This document shows positions 20,144 to 32,000 of a DNA stretch of 64,000 bases, piece by piece. The stretch lies in NCBI RefSeq assembly GCF_000227115.2, contig NC_016485.2, forward strand, positions 1,092,025 to 1,156,024, read 5' to 3'. Under the pieces are notes generated by a model. That model saw only the letters and a list, made by a program, of their open reading frames with translations, ran no database searches and was not told the DNA's origin. Both the position numbers and the translations under genes were made by a program. Numbering within the stretch: the stretch's first letter is position 1; the number at the start of each line of letters is the position of its first letter. Origin of the DNA: Naumovozyma dairenensis CBS 421 (lineage: Eukaryota; Ascomycota; Saccharomycetes; Saccharomycetales; Saccharomycetaceae).

Positions 20144-22999
20144 TTACTCGATGAGATTATCAAATGAAAATGGTTCATAAGGATAACCTTCACCTTCGAA
20201 AAACTTTGACATCGCTTCAACCCAATGTAAACGTAAAGCATGTAACATGGCAGATGTACCTTCCATAAAAACTAAAATACAAACTGATAAAACAAACCAC
20301 ATACCGAATAAGAAAATAACTTTAATAACAGATAAGGTTGAACCTGAATTATTAGAAGAGAATGAAATACCAATGGTCATATCCCATAAGACTGAAGATA
20401 GTTGAGCATGAGCTAATGATAGCGCCCATAAACGTAAATATGAGGCGGTATGAGAAATACAATTCAAACAAAATTCGATTGTATGTATAACTTGATGAAT
20501 CATTACGTCGCCAAAGTCAAAGGCTTCTTCTTCCTCATTATCATCATCAGCTATGGTATCATCACCGTAATCAGTTATCGTCATGTTGCTGTTGTTAATG
20601 TTACTGCTGTCTAAAGTTGGATCTTGTATTTCAATATTTAACATGGGAGGATTATCAGCGTTAGAACTTTGTAGGCGTCGGTAGCCTTTATTTTGTTTCC
20701 TTAACGTTAATGGTTTATATAACAATAACCATGGAACACAAACCAAGGCAGCAATTAATAATATTGATTGAAGGACAGCCTGACCACGATATAATGGCTC
20801 ATCTATTGTTCCTGGTGATAGAAACATGTTGATAAGCATATTTAACAAACCTGGAGCAGGTTTCCCATCTTTTATCCAATCTTTTGACCACTTGTATACA
20901 ATTGCCCAAGATAAATAACCAAAGATGGATTGCATAAAGATTAAACCTGGAATAAAATTACCAATTATGTCCACCCTTGAGTTTTTATATCTGAAATTAA
21001 TATATGCAAAGGCATATGAGTAAGTCATATGAATGAACCCCATCAATATAGATAATTTCATCTTGTAAGAATTCATGAATAGTAAACCATTTTCAGCTCC
21101 ATGCCAAGCATAATCGATACCAAACGAATATACACCAACTTTCCCAGCTTCGATTGAATCTCCTTTTTTGAAAGTAGATGGCCACTCCCAACCGGATTTG
21201 AAAAATGTCATTGGTCTAGAGAATATATCATTGTATATTATCCCTGTGTATATGGAAAATGCACCCATCAAACAAATCATATATCTACCACTATAAACCA
21301 TATCCAGAATTTCATCTTTTTGCATAGCCTCAAATTTTTTTTCATTTAATATAAAATACAAGGCAATTAACAAGACAATCATACCGTGACCGGCATCACC
21401 AAACATAATAGCAAACATAAACGGGAAAGTAACAATGGTAGCTAACCCTGGATTCACTTCTTTGTAAGTAGCTGTAGCATACGCGTCGACAATAGATTGG
21501 AATGCCTGCGTGAATTTATTAGTTCTATGGAATGTTGGAGGATTCTTATTGGTATGAATTATATTTACTACTGTACCGTATTCGGAACCAAGCGATTCAC
21601 TATGGTCCTTTAATGAGTCAGATAGTTCATCTACATCAGAAGATGGAATCCAACCTTCGGCAAGTAATCCTTGTACTTCTTGTTTAAATAAATTTAATGT
21701 TGCATGAATATATTTTTCTCTTTTCACTACAGCATTCCATGTTGGTAATTGATCATTAACCACTAGTAATTCTGTATGGAGCGTTTGTTCGGTAGTGTGA
21801 ACTACTTGTTGAATATCCGATATTTCAGAGTTCAATTTTTCAACAGCATCATGTGGACGACGTTCTAAGGTAACAACTTTCCCATCGAGTGACTCAATTA
21901 CACGTTTAACTTTGCTTAGTAATAAGTCACCATGTGTAAACACTATAAAACTATCTTTCTCTACTTTTTCTTTGCCTTCTAATAATGGGATATCAATAGG
22001 GAAGTTTTGGAAAAACAAATTACCACGAAGTAATCTCCAAAGGATTCTATTCAATAATTCTACTTTAGTTCTATTAATTGAACCTGCAATCATATATCTA
22101 TGATGATAACCTGTTTCTAGGAATCCAAACTCCTCGAACGACGTAGTTTCATCAGTAGTTAATCGAGCATTCATTGGTGCTTGTCCCGAATTGTTGTCAT
22201 TATTGGTATCATTATTATTATTATCATCATCATCAAAGGAAAAGGTATCGCTCAACGTATTACTAACAGCATCAACTTCTTCATCACTAAATATAAAGTC
22301 ATTCTCATTAGCATTTGCAGTTGAATTGCTATCAGAGGTAGATCTTCCTATCGTATTTGGATTACGCTCCAAATATTTAGAGCATTGAATAATGACGCAT
22401 CTATTTTCGATAAGCCCATTTAATTTTTCCTTCAACCCATTCAATGAATCATCTAGTTGTCTTACTCTTGTTTCTGAACCTGTGACGTCACCTATAAGGT
22501 TATTAATTGAATCCTGTGAATATGATCCCAATGATTGTACCACAGTTGTCAAACTGGGACTTATGATATCATTACCTTGTTCATCTACATGTAATATATA
22601 TTTCCATGTAGCGTCTGAATGTTTGTCAGCTGTTTCTTTCAAATAATTGAGTAATCTTTCCACGTCATCAAATTTCCTTAATTGTGAAACGTAACTTCTT
22701 TGAAAGTCGGTTAAATCTTTGTTTAAATCTCTGAACATTATATTACCCAAGTTTCCTAAGAGACAGACAGTTTCTCTGGAGATTTCTAATGGGATATAAA
22801 GCTGAACATATGTCATATCCGCAGAGCCTATGATGAATAAAAAAGAAACAAAATTGTTTTTTGTTAGTAAAAAGAGAAGAAAGGAAAAGAATGATCATAC
22901 CATTCCAGTGAGCCCTGTATGAATGTCATAACATGGAATGTACTAGGATCAATAATAAGCAGAAGTAAACATACGGAACATAGCTTCCTCTTTCGACAT
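20144..22999 (-). CDS. STV1: V-ATPase Vo subunit a, Golgi/endosome isoform; two exons
   Basis: Subunit a anchors the V-ATPase and forms the proton half-channels. Exon 2 alone opens with MTYVQLYIPLE, lacking the usual start. A 25-base first exon (22975-22999) encodes MSKEEAMF plus one base, and joining it to 22827 gives MSKEEAMFRSAD before MTYVQLY, the normal N-terminus of this family. Total 902 aa in 20144-22827 joined to 22975-22999. After this fix a WKY motif falls at residues 83-85, the position of the PI4P-binding W83KY of S. cerevisiae Stv1, which supports Stv1 over Vph1, as does its place between BUB2 and STB2 (YMR054W). The C-terminal membrane half has about eight helices, with the essential arginine in ASYLRLWALSLAHAQLS. 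An acidic Asn/Asp insertion lies around residues 170-215. Confidence 0.95.
22828..22974 (-). other. STV1: Spliceosomal intron in STV1, 147 nt
   Basis: On the minus strand the intron starts GTATGT (22974-22969), has a perfect branch site TACTAAC (22869-22863) and ends ATAG at 22828, about 35 bases later. Splicing restores a family-typical N-terminus with the correct phase (C joined to GC gives Arg9). All three signals match the yeast consensus exactly. As far as I know STV1 of S. cerevisiae has no intron. Confidence 0.92.
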
Positions 23000-23651
23000 T
23001 ATGGAATAAGTGAAATATTGGATAATTTTCCCTTTTTTTTATCAAAAAATAGCAAAAAAAAACTGCGTTCCTACTTAATGAAGTTGGGTGAAAGAGGAAA
23101 TAAAATAGCTATTGTATTCTTTTGTTTGTTTTTACACCTTTCTTTCGATAGTAAACCAATACCACGAATAAAAAAGTGTTTTTTCGTCTTCGAATTGACT
23201 AACGTTACATGGAAATACAATATTGGAAAGACGTAGACCTTACGTACACTTTTTTCGAGTTTTTCGGATAGCTTTTCTTCAAAATATCACCGAAATGCTC
23301 TTTTTTGGCAATGGTTGAAAGACTCCACTTAACATTCCAGTCACGTGTATATTTTATTTGGGGCAAGGTTTAAGCGTTTAGGGTTAGACTAATTTAACCT
23401 TAATAAAAAATAGGGCTGTTGTGGCAAAATGGCGGCGCTATCAACTACGTATTCTATTTACAAAAAAAGTAATAAAGCATAGACCCATCTCAAATTGGTT
23501 GGTGTTTTAAGGTACATTTATGTTAGCAAGAAAGAGTTTAGGTGGCAAAAAGAGACTCTAATTTGATTCCATCATAACAATATATCACTCAAGCCAATAG
23601 TCAACAAACTAAGAGGTCGAGTAGGTGTACATATCACAAACATACTGATTG
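23000..23651. promoter_or_regulatory. STV1/STB2 divergent promoter region
   Basis: About 650 bases between the STV1 first exon and STB2. It contains a Cbf1-type E-box, and short T and A runs. An open frame at 22919-23236 overlaps the STV1 first exon on the other strand and is not a gene. Confidence 0.45.
23340..23347 (+). promoter_or_regulatory. Cbf1-type E-box GTCACGTG
   Basis: GTCACGTG matches RTCACRTG exactly. It lies about 300 bases upstream of STB2 and 340 upstream of the STV1 ATG. A centromere reading is rejected because no CDEIII-like element follows. Confidence 0.4.
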
Positions 23652-26357
23652 ATGTCGAACTCTTTGAATGTAAAAAAAACTGGCCACTCCAGGAGTGTTG
23701 ATAAGGTCTCCCATCAATATTCCAAGCAAAAGTACAATACTAATAATAAACTTAAGGTTGCACCACTAACAAAGGCACGTCTATCTTCTTCGTCATCTTC
23801 TTCACTTAAATCGTTCAATAAGAAATCAGCTTCCCCAGAAAATGGCAACATACAGGGACTCCCATTGCAGGCATCATTAAATAAGAAACCAGCGTCAGAT
23901 CGTCTTTATCCTGCAGTATCTGTCCCATTCTCCAGTTTCATCTTCCCTGATACAAGAGCACTATTCAACTTGAATTTAAAATCATACATGGATTTAACAT
24001 ACGAAGAAATAAAAGTAGTCGGATTCGAATTATACATCATTGAACAATGGGCCCCTGAAAGGAAATTATCAACTATAATTACATCCTTAACAGGAAATAG
24101 TCAAGATATAATTACAGCCATAAGGGTAATTTTACCTAGTGATCCAAAGTTATGGCCTGGTCGATTCAAACAATATCATGAGGAATTAATGGAATTCTCA
24201 CAACCACGTGTGACACCACAGGGGACATTATTTATTTCTAATTTGTCAAATGTTAATTCAAGTTTGAATTTGATACATATTGAATGTGGAGATTTAAGAA
24301 GTGTGTGGATTTTGTTTAAGATTAATTTCAATTTGAAAATGCTGCATTGTGCTGGGAGATCAGCTGTTTTATTGTCATATCCTTCAAGTTCAGCGAAGGA
24401 GAAATTCTCGCAAGTTTATAGGATACCCATTGATAAAGGTCAAGCCCAACCCCCAGGGAGGTGGGCTTCAATTAATGAACGACTGATGGTTCCTAATTTC
24501 GATACTACTGATGGTAATAAGGGACAACACTCAAGAAGCATGGTGTCTGATTTACTCCCTGTGTCAGGTTATTATCCAGTTATAGAATTGATCAACATAA
24601 TTCAAATCTCATTGGGTTATTTTAAACTCCCCGTGGGCAAAATCATTAACGATGGGTTAATCTGTAACATTACTAAAAAGGCCATTGACGAATGGTGGGA
24701 TTTATATGGGAAATTATATCTCGGTGTGGAAAAACCAAGGAACGAAGCTACTTTGGGTCCCACTACGGTGGCATCTTTGATTAGTTTGGTATTAAGTTGT
24801 TATTTCAAACTAATGGTTGAAGATTGTATATCATCAAAGGATGCATTTGATGAACCCGAATTCTTTAATGGAATTTATAATTTCCAAAGAAAATATGGGA
24901 TTACAACTCCAGGAACACAAGTATGTCTCGAACATAGAACATTGGAAAAATTGTTCGAAGTATCAGCTAAATTCTCAGCTGGTAACGTCACTGATATTTT
25001 TAAAATGAAAAAAGTGGTGAAATCAAGAGTACATGATATAACAGGGAAAGGGAACCCCATCCATCTTTCTAATGAAATTTTGACCACCGATCTGAATACA
25101 TTGGTTAATAATATCCACGGAGGATCGCTGGGATTATTATGGAAAGGAAAGGGCAAACCAAGAAGAAAAGCTGATTTATCGTCTAGTATAAATTTCTTAA
25201 CTTTTAACTTTTCTCATGGTAATCCCATGCAACAACTAAAAGAACATGAATTGAATCTATATAAGTTGAAACAAGATGAGAAATTGAAAGAAAGGGCCTT
25301 ACTTCATAATAAGTTACGATTTCTAGATAACATTGATGATGCAACTGGTAATAATAATCTAGTTGATAGGCAAAGAGACCAAGACCTTGGAAGTTATAAT
25401 GAAAGAGACTCCGATATGTTTTCCCTGGGAAGATCAGACTTACGGAGAGTTCCCTTCTCATCGGCAACGATATCATCTATGTTTTGTAATTATGATCGGT
25501 CCAAATATCTTCGTAATGCAGATATTAATAAGAGATATCAAAATGAAATATTTAGGCGTAATTCAGTAGATAGCGACATCCAGAAGGCTGTTAATCCTAA
25601 TAAACTTGATCATTATTTTAAAGATGGAATAAGGTTACATCGTTCAAATTCTGCATCCAAGATACAAAATGTTATCGAAAGATGGGATCTGCCCTTTGAT
25701 TCCTCAGTGGTAAAAGTGGCAAGAGATTTGCTTCGTATTGAGGATGAATTACATTTACAGCAGCAAGTTGATGAAAAGGAAAAAGAGTTACATGATAATA
25801 GGATCAGTCAGGTAAATGATCGCGGCGATGAGAATCACGATCAAGATGTGGAATTCGATCAAGCGATGAAAGCATTACAAGAAATATATCAGAAATATAT
25901 CAAGGGAGCAAATACTTTTCAAGCAAAATCAGATAATATAGAAACCCAACAACAACTTTTACTAAATGAAATGCATGAATTGAATTCTTTGACCTCGAAA
26001 CTAAAATATGACGTCAGAATCTTAGACCATCGTGTCCGTGATGTAGAAGAAAGTGTTAGTCAGTTTGATACCAAGCTGAAAGCAGTAAGAAAAACGCTCG
26101 TTATAAGAGAAAAAGGTCCGAAAGATTTAACCCCTGATATGCAAAATGATAAACTCTTATTTGAACAGTGTATGAACAACTTATTGAAATCAGAAAATAC
26201 TCAATATCAGGGAGTATGTTTAAAGGTTTTGAGCAAGGGATTTTTTCAAGAAATGAAAAGAGATATCCACGAATGGTATCATTGGTTTTTTGGGAAAGCG
26301 CCCAACAAATCGGTTATTGAAAACGCAGATGTTGAAATTCAATCCATGCCTACCTGA
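23652..26357 (+). CDS. STB2: Sin3-binding protein Stb2
   Basis: Stb2 was found in S. cerevisiae as a binder of the Sin3 corepressor and has a duplicate, Stb6; its biochemical role is poorly known. The first ATG is 23652, one codon after an in-frame TTG, giving 901 aa (about 850 in S. cerevisiae). A Ser/Lys-rich N-terminal tail of about 85 residues is followed by a compact conserved domain (about 95-500, with FPDTRALFNLNLKSYMDL, YIIEQWAPERKLSTI and PGRFKQYHEELMEF), then a charged region and a C-terminal coiled coil (about 690-830, with a long DVRILDHRVRDVEESV heptad stretch). Position beside STV1 selects STB2 (YMR053C) over STB6. It is the last gene of this block before the transposon zone. 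Confidence 0.88.
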   Translation: MSNSLNVKKTGHSRSVDKVSHQYSKQKYNTNNKLKVAPLTKARLSSSSSSSLKSFNKKSASPENGNIQGLPLQASLNKKPASDRLYPAVSVPFSSFIFPDTRALFNLNLKSYMDLTYEEIKVVGFELYIIEQWAPERKLSTIITSLTGNSQDIITAIRVILPSDPKLWPGRFKQYHEELMEFSQPRVTPQGTLFISNLSNVNSSLNLIHIECGDLRSVWILFKINFNLKMLHCAGRSAVLLSYPSSSAKEKFSQVYRIPIDKGQAQPPGRWASINERLMVPNFDTTDGNKGQHSRSMVSDLLPVSGYYPVIELINIIQISLGYFKLPVGKIINDGLICNITKKAIDEWWDLYGKLYLGVEKPRNEATLGPTTVASLISLVLSCYFKLMVEDCISSKDAFDEPEFFNGIYNFQRKYGITTPGTQVCLEHRTLEKLFEVSAKFSAGNVTDIFKMKKVVKSRVHDITGKGNPIHLSNEILTTDLNTLVNNIHGGSLGLLWKGKGKPRRKADLSSSINFLTFNFSHGNPMQQLKEHELNLYKLKQDEKLKERALLHNKLRFLDNIDDATGNNNLVDRQRDQDLGSYNERDSDMFSLGRSDLRRVPFSSATISSMFCNYDRSKYLRNADINKRYQNEIFRRNSVDSDIQKAVNPNKLDHYFKDGIRLHRSNSASKIQNVIERWDLPFDSSVVKVARDLLRIEDELHLQQQVDEKEKELHDNRISQVNDRGDENHDQDVEFDQAMKALQEIYQKYIKGANTFQAKSDNIETQQQLLLNEMHELNSLTSKLKYDVRILDHRVRDVEESVSQFDTKLKAVRKTLVIREKGPKDLTPDMQNDKLLFEQCMNNLLKSENTQYQGVCLKVLSKGFFQEMKRDIHEWYHWFFGKAPNKSVIENADVEIQSMPT

Positions 26358-27275
26358 AGATCATAAGTAGAAGACATTTTATTCAAAATTTATATATTCT
26401 AATACAATTGAGCACTAATTTGAATATTCTGGAACAGTGGAGAGTTTTGTGCGATTTTCTGAGTCATTAGATGTGGAAGAAATGATCATAATATGAATAA
26501 ATTATTAATTACACTCCCCCATAAGAAGTAGAGGAGCAGAGTGTCTCCAAAGGAACATGTCCTGTATAAATACCAACTACAATATCGTATACTACATTTA
26601 CATTTGGCCTATCACCAGAAATAGCAGAAATTTGCATCGAAGAATATAGTAAAATGAAAATACATCTTTTTGTAAGATATCCGATTAGGATTACGAACTG
26701 TTGGCGTCATGCCAAAGTTTCACAAAGAAGTATGTTTATTTATTATTATTTGAGTAATTACTGTCATGATGCTATGAGTCTTTTTTAGAAAAGCAAGTCA
26801 AGAATTATTATTATGAAGTTTACCATGTTCGAAGTAATGACCCGAACTATGTTATGCACCATACATGTTTGTAGCTGTATAACGTTTATTGAATTATAAT
26901 TGAATATCGTTTGTTGAATTAAGTCGAATGCCATGCAAGTGTTATCTTATTATTATTATTAAGATTGTTTTTGATTGCAGCCACGTCTACGGTTTCGGCC
27001 GGCCATGCGTACAAGAGTTATGTATTGGGTCGGTTAAGTTGTATGGTTTTGCTGAGTGTTTACTCAGGCGTTCTGGATTAGTCTCTCCTAATCAAACCTA
27101 CAAGTATTTAGAGTGTCCTGCGGAGCACCTAGTCGAAAGGACTTTGAGAGCGGTGTTCATGATTACGAATTTTGTTTTATGCATGAATGACTTCAACGAG
27201 ATATTATATGAACTTCTAGAATTTATTTGACTTACTAAGTTATTATTTTATTATCATTATCATAAGCCGTAATTA
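26358..27275. other. Intergenic stretch after STB2 with a hairpin-rich segment
   Basis: 918 bases before the first LTR. Most is AT-rich and featureless; FAR3, expected next from S. cerevisiae order, is not here. The part from about 26979 to 27170 is clearly richer in G and C and is listed separately. Confidence 0.4.
26979..27170 (+). ncRNA. Candidate structured RNA (unidentified)
   Basis: In 190 bases there are three perfect short hairpins in a row: CTGAGT/ACTCAG (27052-27067, loop GTTT), GATTAG/CTAATC (27076-27093) and AGTC/GACT (27131-27143), plus an imperfect GTGTCC/GGAGCAC pair between them and a GGCCGGCC palindrome at 26997-27004. GC content is well above the flanks. A 100-codon ORF overlaps but starts and ends in AT-rich sequence and looks accidental. 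I cannot match it to snRNA, SRP, RNase P/MRP or snoRNA features. It may be a new RNA, part of an old LTR, or chance; strand is a guess. Confidence 0.25.
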
Positions 27276-27772
27276 TGTTGAGAAACTAATTAGGAGCTAA
27301 TGGAAGTAAGATACTACTAACTTTACGTTATCTCCTGTATTTCTATCCTATCACTCTTCCCATTCTATTACCATTCTATTATTGTCCTATCCAAGCTTTA
27401 TCCTATTCCTATTTTAGTACCACAGTGCATTACAATGAAACAGAATAACATAAGGAGTAACATAAGATTAAGGAGTACGTCTATTATACAATATGACCCC
27501 AAATTATCAAATGTCCAGAACGAAATATGATTAAATAAGCTCGTTGATTATCTAAGTTAACTATGACAGGCAAGTGATTAGATAAAGTAATTTTGAAAGA
27601 TATAAAAGGACTAATGGTCGAGCTGGAATTAGAAACATTTTAGTCGTTACTTTATATCTTTTTTATTAGTTATCAATTTATAATATATAGAAGAGGGCAA
27701 CAAAAAATCATACATTCATAAGAGTCTTATAGTCTTCTCTTCAGAAAACCAAGATTCAAAACTATATCTAAC
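27276..27772 (+). repeat. Ty1/copia-like LTR (family distinct from the Ty3-like LTRs), cut by gap
   Basis: The segment starts TGTTGAG after AATTA and ends CTATATCTAAC at the assembly gap; adding the expected final A gives an inverted terminal pair TGTTgAG / CTaACA. It contains TATAAAAGG about 170 bases before the end, as expected of an LTR promoter. The size, about 500 bases, fits. The right target duplication is lost in the gap, so the call rests on ends and TATA only. Confidence 0.45.
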
Positions 27773-27792
27773 NNNNNNNNNNNNNNNNNNNN
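27773..27792. other. Assembly gap (20 N)
   Basis: The gap joins a copia-like LTR to the middle of a Ty3-like LTR. About 515 bases of the latter's normal length are missing here, so real sequence is lost. Confidence 0.95.
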
Positions 27793-28156
27793 ATGATCCT
27801 TTCGGTGAGGATCTGATGCGATGTTATGCGATGTAATGTTATGTGATGAGATATTATGTGATAGGATATATGTGATGAGATATTATGTGATGGGATATAA
27901 TATTCTCTTCTTTCTATGATCTAGGTTCCTAGGGATCTAGTTGTATGTTTCTTTTCTTCTCTTCTATAAATGAGCATCAAGATAACTTCAGATTCAAATT
28001 TCCCACTTTCTAATGTCTCTATATATATATGGTATTCGCTGAAACTCATCGAACCCATTCAGAAAGCGATGCCATGGAAAATTTTCACTCGTTCACTTCG
28101 TTGGTCACCTTCGAGAAACGCGCCACGGAAAAGGCCAAATAGCCTAGAACGTGACA
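27793..28156 (-). repeat. 3' LTR of the Ty3-like element, truncated by gap
   Basis: Matches 34749-35083 closely. It ends at 28156 with TGTCACG on the minus strand. It has two copies of a 29-base unit (TGTGATGAGATATTATGTGA...) where the 5' LTR has one. Confidence 0.9.
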
Positions 28157-28168
28157 TGCCCCTCTCTT
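28157..28168 (-). other. Polypurine tract for plus-strand priming
   Basis: On the minus strand AAGAGAGGGGCA stands directly before the 3' LTR start TGTCACG, the usual place for a polypurine tract of an LTR element. Confidence 0.75.
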
Positions 28169-29072
28169 AATTTCAAATTAGTTTTCATCAAACTAATTTG
28201 ACACTAAGACCCTCAGTCCCTCTCTTAAATCTATCCCAGCTTTGGTCAGACTAAGATGTCATTAAGTTATCTCGGAGTTTCCTTTAACCTTAAAAACTAG
28301 CTTTGGTCAAGCTGCTTTAAGACTAAGATCTGTTCCTCGAATATTATTTTTCATTCGCGTGTTCTTTTATGTTGCCCTTAATTTCTACTCCCACTAAGTT
28401 GTTCTGCATCTCCGGAAGATGTCCCTGTATTTTATGCAAAGTGCTAATTACTTCACTTGCATATAGCGTATTGATTACTGACGTCCTAAGTGTAAGCATA
28501 CCTAATAGTTTATCTGTAGGCTATAATCGTCATATTAAGAATGCGACCTACTATTTCTATTGTTTAATATATTCCCTCTATCATTTCCGAGTCGAATTTA
28601 TTTGTCTGTTCCACTTAAGTTACCTATTTCTCATTATGATTTTATTAACCTCCAGACACAATGCGGCTGATATGACACATTTTTTTTTTTGAAAAAATGG
28701 TATCTCCGAACATTCGCTTTCGTCATCCACTCTGTATATGCCCAAGTGGGACAGATGTGGATCATAACTTGTAATAGTGTCTCTCAATAGCTCTTAATGC
28801 TTCTCCTAGTATAGCTGTATCACCAGCGTTAGTTACACATCGTTTGTTCTCTCGCCCCCTCCTGTAGATATTGTTTCATCTTATACTATCGAACATGTCG
28901 GGAATTTAACAACTGTCGTTCGGGCCGTATATTTGTAGTCACTTTAAATGCGGTTCTATTAAACAGTATTATATGATAAGCTTCTGTAAGTACTATGTAG
29001 ATCATGATCAGCATTGTAACATGTGAAGTGTATTTCAATCCAAATATATATTCTCATTTGTGTAATTCTACC
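28169..29072. other. Untranslated internal region between pol and the polypurine tract
   Basis: About 0.9 kb of the element with no sizeable minus-strand ORF, so no envelope-like gene. On the minus strand it includes a second purine run, AGGAGGGGGCGAGAG (28849-28863). Confidence 0.6.
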
Positions 29073-32000
29073 TTAATGTTTGCTTCTTCTACATATTTTC
29101 TTACGAGTTGTTGTATTTGCATCGTTTATTGCATTCTTTTCATTCAACTCGGATGGTGCTCCCCTTTTATTTGTGGATTGAAAGTCCTCTTGATTCGGGT
29201 GACCGTTTTCCTGTGAAGCTTTCATTATACCATTTAATTTTGTCTGTTTTGGTGTGTTGTCTGTTGTAACTATTGTTTCGAAATATTCATCCATGGCGAT
29301 TCTTAATTGTCTGACTGTATCAATGGGTTTAATGAATTTGCTAAGGAACTCAGCATTTACATGAAGTACTATGCTTGAGTTTAATATATTTACCTTATAG
29401 GATGTTTCTCTGACGGCTTCTTTAATAACAGCAGGTCCTATAAAAACAGCTTTTAGCGCCTTCAGGCCTTTTGCAACGTATGCATGTCTAGAAATCCATA
29501 CCATTTCACCTACTTTGAATACTACTGGTTTCCCTGTTTTGGTAATCTTCTGTTTATTTCTATCTTTACTTTTTACTAATAGGGCTTGAATTGGTTTTAC
29601 CTTTTCTTGGATATAATTATACCATTCTTCATCTGACATGACTTGTATTCTGGTATCAGTATTAAGCATTTCCAGACGTTTATTTGTATCTATCCATTCA
29701 GGTTCATAGCCAAATTTCAACTCATTTGGAGATCGACGTGTTGCCGAGTGTGTCCTACTATTAATGAAAAATTCAGTAGCTGATAGATGTTGAGGCCAAT
29801 GTGGACGCATTAACGCTCCATGAGTTCTTAGGCATTGTTTAATAATACCATTCATACGTTCGTTAGCACCGTTTGACTTTGCTCTGTAAATAGAAGTATT
29901 CCAATGATTTATTCCACGCCAGGACAAATTTTTGTTGAATTCACCTTTGTATTTTGTTCCGTTGTCGGTTAGCATCGTGATGGGTAAACCGCCATGTAAA
30001 CAAAGTCTCTCTTCTAATCTCTGAAATGTCTCTTCTGCCGTATCCTGTTTCTTCGCAGCGATTAAGTATGTATATCGAGTAAAAAGATCCACTATCACTA
30101 ATATTTCGTTATATCCATCTTTGGAAGTATCGAGATCGGTAATGTGGTCTGCACTCATAATCATATGTGGTCGGCTAGGAGTAGGGATATATCGGTAGTT
30201 TGAGATCGAAAAATTTGTTGGTTTATTCGATTGACAGATTTTACAAGAGTTGACAACCACCTGAGTAAGTTTATAGAGATCATCAAAGTTGTATCGTTTC
30301 CTAATACATCGAAGTGTTTCCTGTATACCACGATGCATATCATTGTTAATGTGTGTGTTCCATATAATCCACAATATTATTTCGTATTGTTCTTGTGGAA
30401 TCCACCATTTATGCTCTTTAGTTAGCAGTTTATCACCTTGTATTGTTAAAAAATGGAGTTTCGAATTTACCTTGATGTTACTCACAGCTTCCTTTAATTT
30501 GTCATGTAATGTAATTGGAAGTCCAGTAATATCATGTATTTGATCCTCTTGATATTTCTCCACAATTTCTAGTGTCATTTCTGGTACTCTCAAAAATACA
30601 TTATCACTTTCATTGATTTTAGCTGTAGTTATAAACAAACGTTTAACTTGATTTGGAATTTCAGTATCTTCGTACGGAATTGATGGTTCCAGTATTTCTG
30701 GTCTTAATTTGCTCCTTCTGAATAATTCTACTTCTATTTTGGATGGCTCTGATGATTTGTGTATGGGATATCTTGAGAGTCCGTCAGCCATTGTATTGCT
30801 GTCTCCTTCCATAAACCCTATTCTTACATCAAATTGCATCAGGAATTCCATGGTTCGACTAATTCTGGGAGTCAGCCTAACTTTAGTTGTTAATCTACTT
30901 AAGTTAGCATGATCTGTAATTACCGTAACTGGGGAACCAATCAACCACTGTTCATACTGTTCCAATACTTTATCAATAGCTAATAGCTCTAGATCATAAA
31001 CGGAGTAATTTTGTTCTGCAGGTGTTAACTTATGACTCGAAAAGCCTGATATTTTCCCTTGAACTTTACCATTTCTCTCTTTAATTTCGTCTATGATTAT
31101 CTGGATTGGTTTTCTACTATCAGCTTTGTCACTTAGTTGGATCACAACTGCACCAGTAGAATATCGGGAAGCATCGGTGAAGATCAAAATTGGGTAACCT
31201 GGAATAAACCGACCAATTGTTGGTAGTCTTTGTAATGTTTCCTTGAAATTTTGGTACTCCAATATCAATTCTTCACTTATCGATATTCTGCCCTTTTTTC
31301 CTTTGTCACCATAATCTTTAATAGTTTGATACATATGTTTCAACGATTCGCTGATATTTGGTATCCAATTCCTAATAAAATTTGCCATTCCTATTAAACT
31401 TCTTACATCCCTGACTGTTTGAGGTGGCGGTAGGTTGACAATAGCTTCAATGTGCCTTTCAAGAGGTTTTATTCCACCTGGGACTATTTTATAACCTAGG
31501 TATTCTATAGACCTTTGGTTAAATTGAATCTTTTTAGCAGAAAACCTAATTCCATATCCCCCTAGGTGTTGGATCACCTCACGTGTCAAAGACACAATTG
31601 TGTTCGGTTTACCAATGATTAACAAATCGTCCACATAAATAGTAAGATGTGGTTTCAATGAGGAGGGTAAAATATGGTTTATGAAAGCGGCAAACAATTG
31701 AGCAGAATTCTTATAGCCCATAGGAGCTCTAAGAGGTCTATAAGTCTGATTCCCAACTTTGAAGCAAAGGAAATCTTGGGACAATTTATCCAACTTAACA
31801 GTATAAAAGGCTGATGTAATGTCTAACACCGTAAAAACCGAGTCAGGCAAAGTGACTATTGAATCGTAAATACTTGGTAGTTGTGATTCCATTCCAATGA
31901 CATATTGATTAGCTGTTCTGTAGTTTATTACCAATCTGAGTTCTTCAGTATCTCTTTTCCTGATGAAAAAACCTGGACTGACGTAGTTACAATAACCATT

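Noticed and set aside
20144..22816. Intronless STV1 starting at the ATG at 22816
   Set aside because: It lacks the family's first 12 residues, whereas splicing with consensus signals supplies them in frame.
22870..22911. GTATGA at the right of the STV1 intron as 5' splice site
   Set aside because: It would join to a frame with a TGA and no ATG; the GTATGT at 22974 gives the correct N-terminus.
23340..23470. Point centromere starting with a CDEI-like GTCACGTG
   Set aside because: No 80-base AT-rich CDEII and no TTCCGAA-type CDEIII follow.
26928..27230. 100-codon protein gene
   Set aside because: Composition is unlike the neighbouring genes, it overlaps the hairpin-rich segment, and its N-terminus is coded by ATT repeats.
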